40,619 bases of DNA from Actinophytocola sp. (GTDB lineage Bacteria; Actinomycetota; Actinomycetes; Mycobacteriales; Pseudonocardiaceae), in the NCBI GenBank assembly GCA_009377395.1, contig WHUB01000030.1:3793-44411 (forward strand), written 5' to 3'. The notes below the pieces were generated by a model, which had not been told where the DNA came from, ran no database searches, and saw only the letters and a list, made by a program, of their open reading frames with translations. The position numbers and the translations under genes were made by a program. Shown piece by piece: positions 30,864 through 40,002 of this stretch. How positions within the stretch are numbered: the first letter of the stretch is position 1; every line of letters begins with the position of its first letter.

Positions 30864-32276
30864 CTACTCCAGATCGCGCACGAAGTCGGCGAGCTGCGCG
30901 AGCGTGCGGCACTCGACCATGGCGACGACCTCGGCGTAGGCCGGTGCGGCGGAGTCGCCGGTGCCCCAGTTGCCGCGCGGCTCCGGGTTGAGCCAGTAGG
31001 CGTGCCTGGCGCGTCCCACCAGGTCGCCGAACGTCGCCACCGCCGGGTCGACGTAGTTGGCACGCGCATCGCCCAGCACCAGCAGCGTGGTCTTCGGCCC
31101 GATCGCATCGCCGAAGCGGCCGTCGAAGTGCGTGAACACCCGCCCGTAGTTGCTGCCACCGCCCATGAGCCGCATGCTCAGTCCCTGCTCCATCCGGTTG
31201 ATGGCGTCGGCGACGTCGTCCGCCTCGGTGAAGTGCCGGGTGACCTCCTCCACCGTGTCGACGAACGCGAACGATCGGACGGCGCTGAACTGCTCGCTCA
31301 GCGCGTAGACCAGCAGTAGCCCGAAGCGGGCGAACGAGGCCACCGATGAGCTGACGTCGCAGAGTACGACCAGCTCCGGCTTGTGCGGCCGGCGCGGCCG
31401 GTGCCGGGTGTCCATCGGCACGCCGCCGGTGGCGAGCGAGGCGCGGATGGTGCGCCGGAAGTCGAGCGGTCCCCGGCCGCCGCGCCGGCGTTTCATGCTC
31501 TTCTTGGTGGCCAGCCGCCGCGCGAGCGGGTAGATCTCGCGGCGCAGCGCGGTCAGTTCCGCCTGGCTGGCCCCGATCAGGTCGATCTGGTCGAGTGGTG
31601 GTCGCAGCACCGTCCGCGCGGTTTCGGCCGCTCCCCTGTCCTCGGCGATCCGGCGTCGCGCCTCGGCGTTGACGAGCCGTTCGAACCGGGAGATGCGGAA
31701 ACGGAACTCGCGGCGGGCGAGCGACCGCGAGAACTCGTCGCTGTCGGGGCGGCTGCGCAGCAGACCGGCGAGCAGCGTCCTCGGGGTGACGGCGTCCAGT
31801 GCGGCGTTCGGCGACCATGACCTGCCGCCGGTTCCGCCTCCGGTGGGGCTGCCGCCGATCGCGCCGAAGCGCGCCACCGCCTGGCCGGCGAGCTGCCGCA
31901 GTCCGGCGTCGTCGCCGTCGAAGATCGCCTCCGCCAGTTCCGCGCGCAGCTCCCGCGCCTCGTCCGGTGCCGCGCGGCCGCCGCTGACCTCGACGCGAGG
32001 TTTCCGCCGCGCCGGGCGTTCGCCGCTGCCGTCGCCGATCGCTCGCGGAAACCACAGGTCGAACAGCTCGTCGAACAGTGGCCGGTGTCCGCGTCGCTTG
32101 ACGACGGTGGCCGCGTAGGCCGCGCGCAGCGCCTCCCGGTCGAGCAGGCCGGTCATGGTGACGGCCCGGGCCGCGTCCAGTCCCTCGGCCAGCGAGACCG
32201 GCAGACCGGCCTCCCGCAGCGCGTCGAGGAAAGCGACGTGGTGGCCGAGCAGCGCGGTCCGGTCAGTGTCCGGCAC
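30864..32276 (-). CDS. VWA-domain protein, CoxE-like partner of the MoxR ATPase
   Basis: 470 residues from GTG 32276, overlapping the MoxR stop by 14 bases; GTG 32303 is an alternative that adds 9 residues. The N-terminal helical half (GHHVAFLDALREAGLPVSLAEGLDAARAV) matches CoxE-type proteins. The VWA domain (~300-470) has an intact MIDAS: CDVSSS (DxSxS), GGSNYG with the Thr/Ser site, and LGDARANY. A basic RPRRPHKPELVVLCDVS precedes it. CoxD/CoxE pairs are chaperones for metal or sulfur insertion in enzymes such as CO dehydrogenase. Here the client may be a protein of the same operon. Confidence 0.88.
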   Translation of the reverse strand: MPDTDRTALLGHHVAFLDALREAGLPVSLAEGLDAARAVTMTGLLDREALRAAYAATVVKRRGHRPLFDELFDLWFPRAIGDGSGERPARRKPRVEVSGGRAAPDEARELRAELAEAIFDGDDAGLRQLAGQAVARFGAIGGSPTGGGTGGRSWSPNAALDAVTPRTLLAGLLRSRPDSDEFSRSLARREFRFRISRFERLVNAEARRRIAEDRGAAETARTVLRPPLDQIDLIGASQAELTALRREIYPLARRLATKKSMKRRRGGRGPLDFRRTIRASLATGGVPMDTRHRPRRPHKPELVVLCDVSSSVASFARFGLLLVYALSEQFSAVRSFAFVDTVEEVTRHFTEADDVADAINRMEQGLSMRLMGGGSNYGRVFTHFDGRFGDAIGPKTTLLVLGDARANYVDPAVATFGDLVGRARHAYWLNPEPRGNWGTGDSAAPAYAEVVAMVECRTLAQLADFVRDLE

Positions 32277-33138
32277 CGGGCAGTACCAGTTCCTTGGCGG
32301 CACGGACCTGGTCGGAGTGGTGTTTGAGCACGACGCCGAGCGTGCTCGCGATGGCGGACTCGTCCAACGAGGACGCGCCGAGCGCCAGCAGGGTGCGCGC
32401 CCAGTCGACGGTCTCGGCGATCGAGGGCACCTTCTTCAGCTCCAGCGCGCGCAGCGCCGCGACCACCTCGACCAGCCGGTCGGCCAGGGCAGCCTCGATG
32501 CCGGGCACCTGCGCCAGCACGATGTCGCGCTCCCGCTCGCGGGTGGGGTAGTCGAGGTGCAGGTAGAGGCAGCGTCGTTTGAGCGCCTCCGACAGTTCGC
32601 GGGTCGCGTTGGAGGTCAGCACCACGAACGGCCTGCGGCTGGCACTCACCGTGCCGAGCTCGGGGATGGTGATCTGGAAGTCGGACAGCACCTCGAGCAG
32701 CAGGCCCTCGATCTCGATGTCGGCCTTGTCGGTCTCGTCGATCAGCAGCACCGTGGGCTCGTCCCGGCGGATCGCCCGCAGCAACGGGCGCGCGAGCAGG
32801 AACTCGTCGGTGAAGATGTCGTCGTGGGTGCGCTCCCACGTCGCGTCGGACCCGGCGGCCTGGATGCGCAGGAGCTGCTTGGAGTAGTTCCATTCGTACA
32901 GCGCCCTGGCCTCGTCCAAGCCCTCGTAGCACTGCAGCCGGATCAGCTCGGCCTCGGTCGCCGCCGCGACGGCCTTGGCGAGTTCGGTCTTGCCCACCCC
33001 GGCGGGTCCCTCCACCAGCAGCGGCTTGCCAAGTTGGTCGGCGAGGAACACCGTGGTGGCGAGTGCGGGCTCGGGCAGGTAGCCGACCTCGGCCAGTCGC
33101 TCGGACACGGCGGCGGGCGTGTCGAACCCAGTCACCAC
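32263..33138 (-). CDS. MoxR-family AAA+ ATPase
   Basis: 291 residues from GTG 33138 (GTG 33135 is also possible), with GGGAG upstream; the start overlaps the monooxygenase stop as GTGGTGA. Walker A GPAGVGKTEL, Walker B VLLIDETDKAD, sensor 1 LTSNATRELSEALKRRC and the arginine finger region RCLYLHLDYP are all intact. The segment LIRLQCYEGLDEARALYEWNYSKQLLRIQ is typical of the CoxD branch of MoxR. With the VWA protein it forms a MoxR-VWA chaperone pair that remodels or activates another enzyme. Confidence 0.92.
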   Translation of the reverse strand: MVTGFDTPAAVSERLAEVGYLPEPALATTVFLADQLGKPLLVEGPAGVGKTELAKAVAAATEAELIRLQCYEGLDEARALYEWNYSKQLLRIQAAGSDATWERTHDDIFTDEFLLARPLLRAIRRDEPTVLLIDETDKADIEIEGLLLEVLSDFQITIPELGTVSASRRPFVVLTSNATRELSEALKRRCLYLHLDYPTRERERDIVLAQVPGIEAALADRLVEVVAALRALELKKVPSIAETVDWARTLLALGASSLDESAIASTLGVVLKHHSDQVRAAKELVLPGAGH

Positions 33139-34733
33139 GGCGGTCTCCCTTCACCTGCGGGCAAGGTAGCACCCGAGGCACGACGCACTGCGGCGACGAC
33201 CTCGTCGGCAGTCGGTCCGTCCAGCACGGCGGCGATGTGGGCGTCGGGACGGATGAGCCACAGTTCGGCCGGACGCGCGCCCAGCGAGTCGGCCACCGCG
33301 CCGTGCACGTCGATCCGGTCCAGCTCGACCAGCCGTACCGGAACCTTCGTCGCCGAGGCCGCCGCACGCGTCGCCGCGAGGTCGACGTCGCCGCCCGCGA
33401 GCAGCAGGAACCCGTCGCGGGCGAGCTCGCGGAGCCGGGCGGGCGCGCCGTCGACGACCACGGGAGCGTCCGGCAGCACCACTCCGGGTGCGGCGTCGGG
33501 CGCCGCGCCTCGTGGCGGGCGCCCGGCGGACGGCCGCGCCGGGTTCGGCGTCGTCAGCGGCGAGTCGATGTACCAGAACGGTTCCGACAGCCGTCCGGAG
33601 TCCACTTCGGATGTCGCGGCGGGGTCGGTCAGCGTCCGTTCGAGCGCGTCGAGGCGGTGACGGCGCTGGGCATCGGTGTGCGGCACGAGGAAGTCCATGG
33701 TGGCGGTTGTGACGGCGAGGTTCTCCCTCGCAGCGGCGTGACGTTCGTCGTGATAGCTGTCCAGCAGTTCCTCCGGCGCCCAGCCGTGCAGCACGAACGC
33801 GAGCTTCCACGCCGCGTTCTCGACGTCGGCCACGCCGGAGTTCAGCCCGCGCGCGCCGAACGGCGCGTACAGGTGCGCGCTGTCCCCGGCGAGCAGCGCC
33901 CGGCCGACGCGCAGCCGGTCGGCCACCCGCGAGTGGAACCGGTACACCGAGCGCCACACCACCTCGTAGTCGAGGTCGCCGATGATGGCGCGGATCCGTC
34001 GTTCCAGCTCGCCGCTGCGCTCCTCGGCCACGAGGTCGTAGTCGCTGGGCACCTGCCAGTCGATGCGGAACGTCGACTGTGGACACGGGTGGATCAGCAC
34101 CTGCCTGCCCGGGTTGAACGGCGGGTCGAAGTAGAACCGGCGCTCCTCGGCCCAGCCGGGCAGCTCGGCGCGGATGTCGCAGATCAGGAACCGGTCGTCG
34201 AACGACCGTCCGTCGAACGACACTCCCAGCGTTTGGCGCAGCTCGTCGGCCTTGGCTCCGGCGCAGACGAGCACGTAGTCGGCCGTCACGTCCCCGGTCG
34301 CGCAGTGCGCCGTGACACCGGACTCGGTCTGCTCGATGCCGGTGACCGCGTGGCCCCACCGGACGTCGATCAGTCGTTCGGTCGCGATGCGCTCGTCGAG
34401 CAGCTCTTCGACCCGAGACTGCGAGATGTTGACGAACGGCGGGAACGCCGACCGGCCGGGGTCGGGCAGGGTGACGGCGAACAGCTCGCGGTCGCGGTAG
34501 AAGGTGCGGGCGGTGGTCCAGGTGATTCCCTCGTCGGCGATCCGCCTGCCGACACCGGCCGACTGCCAGACGTCGAGGACGTCGCGCTGCTGGCAGATGG
34601 CCTTCGATCCGACGAGCTCGCGTCGCGGTGCCGCGTCCAGCACGGTCACGGCGATGCCCCAGCGCGCGAGCAGCAAGGCCGCCGTCTGGCCGACCGGCCC
34701 GTTGCCGATGACGAGCACCCGACGGCCGGTCAC
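33132..34733 (-). CDS. FAD-dependent monooxygenase (PheA/TfdB class)
   Basis: 533 residues from GTG 34733, three bases after the MBL gene stop. Class A flavoprotein hydroxylase: GNGPVG (FAD, about residue 10), RDVLDVWQSAGVGRRI, and the second FAD motif ALLAGDSAHLYAPFGARGLNSGVADVENAAWKL (about 285-315). The C-terminal ~110 residues form a thioredoxin-like region seen in phenol hydroxylases (DGFLLLAGGDVD...VRLVELDRIDVHGAVADSLGARPAELWLIRPD). It should hydroxylate an aromatic substrate with NAD(P)H and O2. The substrate is unknown. Overlaps MoxR, linking it with the chaperone genes. Confidence 0.9.
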   Translation of the reverse strand: MTGRRVLVIGNGPVGQTAALLLARWGIAVTVLDAAPRRELVGSKAICQQRDVLDVWQSAGVGRRIADEGITWTTARTFYRDRELFAVTLPDPGRSAFPPFVNISQSRVEELLDERIATERLIDVRWGHAVTGIEQTESGVTAHCATGDVTADYVLVCAGAKADELRQTLGVSFDGRSFDDRFLICDIRAELPGWAEERRFYFDPPFNPGRQVLIHPCPQSTFRIDWQVPSDYDLVAEERSGELERRIRAIIGDLDYEVVWRSVYRFHSRVADRLRVGRALLAGDSAHLYAPFGARGLNSGVADVENAAWKLAFVLHGWAPEELLDSYHDERHAAARENLAVTTATMDFLVPHTDAQRRHRLDALERTLTDPAATSEVDSGRLSEPFWYIDSPLTTPNPARPSAGRPPRGAAPDAAPGVVLPDAPVVVDGAPARLRELARDGFLLLAGGDVDLAATRAAASATKVPVRLVELDRIDVHGAVADSLGARPAELWLIRPDAHIAAVLDGPTADEVVAAVRRASGATLPAGEGRPPW

Positions 34734-34736
34734 CTG

Positions 34737-35693
34737 TCAGCCCTGGAGTTGCTGCCAGATCGTCCTGTCCCGCTCGGCGGTCCAGATACTCGGACGATCC
34801 ACACCGGACACTTCCTCCCATGCCCTGGCGACGTCGAACGGCAGGCAGTGCTCGAAGATGGGCCAGTCGCCGTAGCGGTCTACCAGCGCGGCGTGAGCGG
34901 CGTCGAACGCCTCCCGCAGCGTGCCGCCGCGCGCTCGCACCGCCTCGACCTCGCGCAGCAGCACCGTCAGGAAGTGCCGGGTCTGCTCGATCGCGGCGCC
35001 GACCGCGTCGCGGCCGTGGGCGACCGCTCCCCTGCCACCGACGAGCGCCTCGGCGTCCAGTGCCGCTACCGCATCCAATGTGGACGTCGACCAGTCGCGG
35101 TGAAAGGCGTCGCCGGTGTACAGCGCGGCCTGTGCCTCGACCAGGTCACCGGCGAACAGGATCCGCTGTCCCGGCAGCCACCCGACGATGTCGCCCTCGG
35201 TGTGGCCTCGGCCGAGGTGCCGCAGCTCCAGCGTGCCCCGGTCGCCGCCGAGGTCGATCGTCGCGGTGTCGCTGAACGTCAGGGTCGGCCAGGTCAGGCC
35301 GGGAATCGAGCCGGGCTCGTCGAACAGCCGGGGCATCCGGCCCAGCTCCGACTCCCAGTCCTGCTGCCCGCGTTCGGCGACCAGCGCGCGGGTGTTGTCG
35401 TGCGCGATGACGACCTCGACGTCGAACGCGCTCGCGCCGAGCACCCGCACCGCGTGGTAGTGCGAGAGCACCAGGTAGCGCACCGGCTTGTCGGTGTGCT
35501 CGCGCAGCTTGGCCAGCCATTTCCGGGCCGCGACCGGGGTCGCGAGCGCCTCGAAGCAGACGAGGAAGTCCTCCCCCTCGATCGCGCCGACATTCGGATC
35601 GCCTTCCGCGGTCAGCGCGTAGACACCGTCGGCGAGCACCGCCAGCGTCTGCTCCTTCTCGCTCACGTCGGCCGATGATGCGAAAGCCTTCAC
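34737..35693 (-). CDS. Metallo-beta-lactamase-fold protein with altered metal site
   Basis: 318 residues from GTG 35693; GTG 35666 (MSEKEQTLAVLADGVYAL) is equally possible because the GGAG before 35693 is too close. MBL strands: DGVYALTAEGDPNVGAIEGEDFLVCFEA, LVLSHYHAVRVLGAS, LRHLGRGHTEGDIVGWLP and ILFAGDLVE. The usual HxHxDH is HYHAVR, so the Asp/His ligands of the second zinc site are gone, while the later His (GRGHTEGD) and Asp (FAGD) remain. A single-metal or altered-ligand enzyme is possible. First gene of the minus-strand operon with FAD monooxygenase, MoxR and VWA. Confidence 0.85.
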   Translation of the reverse strand: MKAFASSADVSEKEQTLAVLADGVYALTAEGDPNVGAIEGEDFLVCFEALATPVAARKWLAKLREHTDKPVRYLVLSHYHAVRVLGASAFDVEVVIAHDNTRALVAERGQQDWESELGRMPRLFDEPGSIPGLTWPTLTFSDTATIDLGGDRGTLELRHLGRGHTEGDIVGWLPGQRILFAGDLVEAQAALYTGDAFHRDWSTSTLDAVAALDAEALVGGRGAVAHGRDAVGAAIEQTRHFLTVLLREVEAVRARGGTLREAFDAAHAALVDRYGDWPIFEHCLPFDVARAWEEVSGVDRPSIWTAERDRTIWQQLQG

Positions 35694-35724
35694 GTCTCCA
35701 TCGTGCCCCGGTCGCGGCCGCGGC

Positions 35725-37047
35725 TCAATAATCGCCGTAACCGTCCAGCTTGAACGTCCACAGGCCGCCCTTGTCCGCCGTCGCTGGGTCGGTGCCGGTG
35801 GCGGTGGCCGGGGCGAAGCTGTTCGCGTAGAGCCGTCCGCGGTACGGGTAGGCGGACCAGAAGTTCGCGCCGTCCGGCTCGTAGAACGCGTGCGTGACCG
35901 GCGAGCTGGGGTTGGAGAAGTCCACCACGAACACCCCGTGCTGGTAGTACGACGTCACGAGCAGGTCGCGGCGGGTACCGTCCCCGCCCGGCAGCTGGAA
36001 CGTGCCGAAGAAGTGTGTGGTGCAGAAGTCCGCCGTCGGATCGGGTGACGGGGCTGACCAGTACGACTTCGGCTCCGGGTTCTTCGGGTCGCTGATGTCG
36101 TAGAACCAGATCGTGCCGGACGGCTGGTTCGGCGCGAGGCAGCCGCTGTTCGCGCCCGCGGCGCCGAGCCATTCGTCCTGGACCAGCAGCACGTCACCGG
36201 ACTTGTTGACCTGCGCACCGTGGTGGATGGAGACGTCCGGGTTGCGGATGATCGTCTCGATGGTGGGGTTCCTCGGGTCGGAGATGTCCCAGATCATCGT
36301 CTCGGTGATGCCGGCGCAGAACGCCCGGTCATGCTCGAGGTCGAGGCCGATGTCGTGGCAGCCCGGCGAGGTCGGCATCGTGCCGCTGTGGTTGGCCATC
36401 TGTTGGTGCTCGCCGCTGGTTTCCAGGTCGGGGAACTCGAGAAACTTCACCGGCGGGTTCTCCGGGTTGGCCCCGACGTCCACGATGGACACTCCGTCCA
36501 GCCCGGTCGGGTCGCCCAGCTCGTACGAGGAGACGTAGACCAGGCCGGTGTCGCCGACCGCGGTGAGGTTGTGCGAGCCGTTGATCGTCTCGGCGAAACC
36601 GACCGAGCGCGGGCTGCGCGGGTTCTTCGCGTCGATGACGCGGACACCTTCCTTGCCCTTGCCCGGCGCGCAGTTCACGTTGTCTTCGGCCGTGTCATGG
36701 GACTGCACGATGTAGTCGCCGACCCAGTCGACGTCCGCGTGCCACGCCGAGCAGTTCAGAGAGGACAGTCGCTTGAGCGAGCCGTCTTGGCTGTCCCGTT
36801 TGAAGATGTGCACTCCGCTGTCTTTGCGCGCGCTCGCATCCCACGCGCCGGCCCCGGCCGCGACAAGGTTGTCGTTGAAGGCGATGTCGGTGCCGTACGG
36901 GAAGGGATCGTGGTCGGTGCGTTCGATGTTGTCGGTGTGGGTGACGGTGCTCGGTTCGTCGGCGGACGCTGCCCCGGTGATCCCGGTGGCCACCAGGATC
37001 GCCGCCGCAACGGCCGCGAGGCCCCGATATCCGCTCCATGTCGACAT
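35725..37047 (-). CDS. Secreted LVIVD-repeat protein
   Basis: 440 residues from ATG 37047, with GGAGACCAG upstream (the longer frame to 37086 has no ribosome-binding site). Signal peptide about 1-31 (GLAAVAAAILVATGITGAASA, cleavage before DEPS). The mature protein repeats strands of LVIVD type: GVRVIDAKNPRSPRSVG, GVSIVDVGANPENPPVKF, MIWDISDPRNPTIE, WFYDISDPKNPEPKS and VFVVDFSNPSSPVTH, consistent with a beta-propeller. Several Cys and His (NCSAWH, GCHDIG, IHHGAQV) could bind metal or form disulfides. Divergent from a second LVIVD-repeat gene; function unknown. Confidence 0.85.
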   Translation of the reverse strand: MSTWSGYRGLAAVAAAILVATGITGAASADEPSTVTHTDNIERTDHDPFPYGTDIAFNDNLVAAGAGAWDASARKDSGVHIFKRDSQDGSLKRLSSLNCSAWHADVDWVGDYIVQSHDTAEDNVNCAPGKGKEGVRVIDAKNPRSPRSVGFAETINGSHNLTAVGDTGLVYVSSYELGDPTGLDGVSIVDVGANPENPPVKFLEFPDLETSGEHQQMANHSGTMPTSPGCHDIGLDLEHDRAFCAGITETMIWDISDPRNPTIETIIRNPDVSIHHGAQVNKSGDVLLVQDEWLGAAGANSGCLAPNQPSGTIWFYDISDPKNPEPKSYWSAPSPDPTADFCTTHFFGTFQLPGGDGTRRDLLVTSYYQHGVFVVDFSNPSSPVTHAFYEPDGANFWSAYPYRGRLYANSFAPATATGTDPATADKGGLWTFKLDGYGDY

Positions 37048-37164
37048 CTGGTCTCCGATCTTTCGTTTCGCCGGTGCAGGGACCAACGAACGACACCGCG
37101 ATCCGTAACGTGAATCAGCTTCTGGTCGTTATCCCGGCTAAACACTTCGAGGGAGGCGACCACT
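37048..37164. other. 117-bp divergent intergenic region between the two LVIVD genes
   Basis: It contains TAACG (37107-37111) and CGTTA (37128-37132) arms in inverted orientation and an A/T-richer centre. The region is short enough for a shared operator. Promoter elements are not clear enough to name. Confidence 0.35.
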
Positions 37165-38631
37165 GTGCGAAAAGTTCGACTGGGCGCGGCGATCCTGGCG
37201 CTCGCGATGAGCGGCGCGCTGCTGTCGGGAACGAGTTGGGCACACGACGTCCAGGAGCCCAGCGGCTTCGAGCTCGTCGGTCACAGTCCGTTGCACGCCA
37301 GAGGCATGAACGCGGCGCTCGCCGTGCACGACGGCTACGCCTACGTGGGCAGTCGCACGGACGGCCAGCCGCAGCACCGCACACCGGGGATCCTGGTCGT
37401 GGACGTGCACAACCCGAGCGATCCGAAGGTCGTGCACGAGATCGGCAGGCCGGACGCGGCGCAACTCGGCGAGACCAGCCGGGAGCTGCGGATTTGGCCG
37501 CAGCAGGACCTGCTCATGGTGCTCAACTTCGGGTGCAGCTCGGCGATCCACGCCTGCGTCGGTGGCGAGGCCGTCGAGCCGCGCGTGACGTTCTTCGACA
37601 TCTCCGGCGAGAACGCCGTCACGCCGGAGCTGGTCTCGACCTACCGGCCGAGCCAGGAACCGCACGAGTTCTTCCTCTGGGTGGACCCGGCCCGCCCGCG
37701 CGAGCGGGCGCTGCTGTTCCAGTCGACGCCGACGGACAGCAGGACCGAGCCGAGCATGATCGTCACCGACATCTCCGATGCCCGCGACGGCGACTTCACC
37801 GAGATCCCATGGACGGCGCGGTTCGCGGCGGGCACGTTCCCGAACGGCGAGGAAGAGGACCGGCGACTGCACTCGATGGGTGTCTCCACCGACGGCCGCC
37901 GCACCTACCTGGCGTTCCTCGGCTCCGGGTTCCTGGTGCTCGACACCTCGGAGGTCGCGGTGGGCAGGCCCGACCCGGAGATCACCCTGGTAACACCGCC
38001 CGAGAACCGGCTGAGCTGGTCGAACCCCGGCACGCACAGCGCGGTGAAGATCCCCGGCAAGGACATGGCGCTGACCACCGACGAGGTGTACGGCGACTCG
38101 CTGGACGCGCTCGGCCCGCACGGCTGCCCGTGGGGCTGGGCCCGCACCATCGACATGTCCGACGAGACGACGCCGCGGCTGACCGCCGAGTACCGGGTCG
38201 AGCAGAACCACCCCGAGTACTGCGAGTCCGATGAGGGCAGCGACCCGGCGAACACCCTCTTCACCAGCTACTCGTCACACAACCCGACGTTGACCCCCAA
38301 CCTGGCGTTCGTGTCCTGGCACTCGGCCGGGCTGGAGGTGATCGACATCTCGGACCCGGCTCGGCCGACCCGCGCCGGAAAGTTCAAGCCGGAGCCGTTG
38401 CCGTCGGTCGCCACCGAGGACCCGGCGCTGAGCCTGGGCAACGACAAGGTCGTGATGTGGAGCTACCCGATCATCGACGACGGGCTGGTCTACGTCGTCG
38501 ACATCCGCAACGGGCTCTACATCCTGCGCTACACCGGCGAACGGGCGAAGCAAGTGTCCGGCATCGACTTCCTGGAGGGCAACTCCAACCTCGGTGACGC
38601 CCTGCGCTTCGAACCGCCGACGTCGAACTGA
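37165..38631 (+). CDS. Secreted LVIVD-repeat protein
   Basis: 488 residues from GTG 37165, with GGGAGG 8 bases upstream. Signal peptide MRKVRLGAAILALAMSGALLSGTSWA, cleaved before HDVQEP. LVIVD-type blades: ILVVDVHNPSDPKVVHEI, VTFFDISGENAVTP, MIVTDISDARDG, FLVLDTSEVAVG, IDMSDETTPRLTAEY, LEVIDISDPARPTRAGKF and VYVVDIRNGLYILRYTG. It shares the repeat type but not overall sequence with its divergent neighbour, so the two may be an ancient paralogous pair acting together outside the cell. It converges with the rhamnose isomerase gene with only one base between stops. Confidence 0.87.
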   Translation: MRKVRLGAAILALAMSGALLSGTSWAHDVQEPSGFELVGHSPLHARGMNAALAVHDGYAYVGSRTDGQPQHRTPGILVVDVHNPSDPKVVHEIGRPDAAQLGETSRELRIWPQQDLLMVLNFGCSSAIHACVGGEAVEPRVTFFDISGENAVTPELVSTYRPSQEPHEFFLWVDPARPRERALLFQSTPTDSRTEPSMIVTDISDARDGDFTEIPWTARFAAGTFPNGEEEDRRLHSMGVSTDGRRTYLAFLGSGFLVLDTSEVAVGRPDPEITLVTPPENRLSWSNPGTHSAVKIPGKDMALTTDEVYGDSLDALGPHGCPWGWARTIDMSDETTPRLTAEYRVEQNHPEYCESDEGSDPANTLFTSYSSHNPTLTPNLAFVSWHSAGLEVIDISDPARPTRAGKFKPEPLPSVATEDPALSLGNDKVVMWSYPIIDDGLVYVVDIRNGLYILRYTGERAKQVSGIDFLEGNSNLGDALRFEPPTSN

Positions 38632-38632
38632 G

Positions 38633-39814
38633 TCAGGCGCCCCAGCCGGCCTGCTGACCGCCGACGCGCTCGACCCGGATTCGCTCGGGATAGCCGGATC
38701 GCAGATAGGCGGCGATCGGGTCCGGGTCGAGGCCCGCGTCGGCGCGCAGCTCGGCCAGCAGCGGGCGGACGTCGGTGTTGTAGGCGTCCATCAGCACGGC
38801 GTTGGCGCCGAGGACGTCACCGTTTCGCTGCGCGTCGGCGAGCGCGTCGACGTCGACCAGCAGCGCCTTCGCGGTCGCCTCCTGCACGTTCATCACCGAG
38901 CGGATGATGGCCGGGATCTTCGGCTCGATGTTGTGGCACTGGTCGAGCATGAACGCGATGCCCGCCTGCGGCCCGACGGCGTCGGCGCGCACGATCTCGT
39001 GCATGATCCGGAACAGCTGGAAGGGGTCGGCCGAGCCCACCATCAAGTCGTCGTCGGCGTAGAAGCGGCTGTTGAAGTCGAACCCGCCGAGCCTGCCCTC
39101 GCGCAGCAGAAACGCCACGATGAACTCGATGTTGGTGCCCGGGGCGTGGTGGCCGGTGTCGATCACCACCTGGGCGCGCGGGCCGGTGGCGAGGCAGTGC
39201 GCGTACGCGGTGCCCCAGTCCGGCACGTCGGTGGTGTAGAACGACGGCTCGAACAGCTTGTACTCCAGCAGCATCCGCTGGTCTTCGCCGAGCCGGGCGT
39301 AGGTCTCGGCCAGCGACTCGGCAAGCCGGTCCTGGCGGTCGCGGATGCTGTCCTGGCCGGGGTAGTTGGTGCCGTCGGCGAACCACAGCTTGAGGTCGCG
39401 CGAGCCGGTCTGGTCCATGATGTCGACGCACTCGAGCAGGTGATCGGTCGCCTTGCGACGCACGCCGGGGTCGGGGTTGCACACGCTGCCGAGCCGGTAG
39501 TCGTCGTCCTGGAAGACGTTCGAGTTGATGGTGCCGAGCGCGATGCCCTGGTCGGCGGCGTACTTGGCGAGCTGGGCGTAGTCGTCGACGCGGTCCCACG
39601 GGATGTGCAGCGCCACACTCGGAGCCGCGCCGGTGAACCGGTGCACCGTCGCCGCGTCATCGATCTTCTCGTACGGATCGCGCGGCACGCCGTCCTGCGC
39701 GAAGACCTTGAACCGCGTGCCTGAGTTGCCGTACGCCCACGACGGCGTCTCGATGCGCTGCGCGCGCAGCTGCTTGGCCGCGGCGGCCTTGCGTTCCGAC
39801 GTCAGTTCCACCAT
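38633..39814 (-). CDS. rhaI: L-rhamnose isomerase (Streptomyces-type RhaI)
   Basis: 393 residues from ATG 39814, with GGAGG six bases upstream; the longer frame to 39853 is rejected. TIM-barrel isomerase: WAYGNSGTRFKVF, HIPWDRVDDY, GTINSNVFQDDDY, metal-ligand Glu in LEYKLFEPSFYTTD, VIDTGHHAPGTNIEFIVA (Asp and His ligands) and FDFNSRFYADDDLMVG (Asp ligand). It converts L-rhamnose to L-rhamnulose and belongs to the manganese-dependent group of P. stutzeri/Streptomyces rather than E. coli RhaA. Two LacI-like operators lie upstream. The expected kinase/aldolase or transporter genes are not in the window. Confidence 0.9.
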   Translation of the reverse strand: MVELTSERKAAAAKQLRAQRIETPSWAYGNSGTRFKVFAQDGVPRDPYEKIDDAATVHRFTGAAPSVALHIPWDRVDDYAQLAKYAADQGIALGTINSNVFQDDDYRLGSVCNPDPGVRRKATDHLLECVDIMDQTGSRDLKLWFADGTNYPGQDSIRDRQDRLAESLAETYARLGEDQRMLLEYKLFEPSFYTTDVPDWGTAYAHCLATGPRAQVVIDTGHHAPGTNIEFIVAFLLREGRLGGFDFNSRFYADDDLMVGSADPFQLFRIMHEIVRADAVGPQAGIAFMLDQCHNIEPKIPAIIRSVMNVQEATAKALLVDVDALADAQRNGDVLGANAVLMDAYNTDVRPLLAELRADAGLDPDPIAAYLRSGYPERIRVERVGGQQAGWGA

Positions 39815-39836
39815 GGGGCGCCTCCGAAGACCGAGA

Positions 39837-39850
39837 TTGAATCGTCTCAA
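39837..39850. promoter_or_regulatory. LacI-family-like operator 1
   Basis: TTGAATCGTCTCAA: TTGA/TCAA arms with CG at the dyad centre, 23 bases upstream of the rhaI ATG, resembling TTGAAACGTTTCAA-type sugar operators. Confidence 0.55.
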
Positions 39851-39894
39851 CACACCTTATCCCGCCGTGTTCCCCGGAACAACCGGGCGTCTCT

Positions 39895-39907
39895 TTGAAC
39901 GCTTCAA
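39895..39907. promoter_or_regulatory. LacI-family-like operator 2
   Basis: TTGAACGCTTCAA: perfect TTGAA/TTCAA arms around CGC, 45 bases beyond operator 1. Two sites suggest a divergent promoter region, now bordered by the transposase fragment. Confidence 0.55.
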
Positions 39908-40002
39908 CTATCGGTAGAACGTGGCCCTTGTCCCTGCGCAAGGCGCGCCACGACGATAGGCAGCCGCACAGCGCGGACACGTCACGTCGACAGTGTCCCG
40001 CG

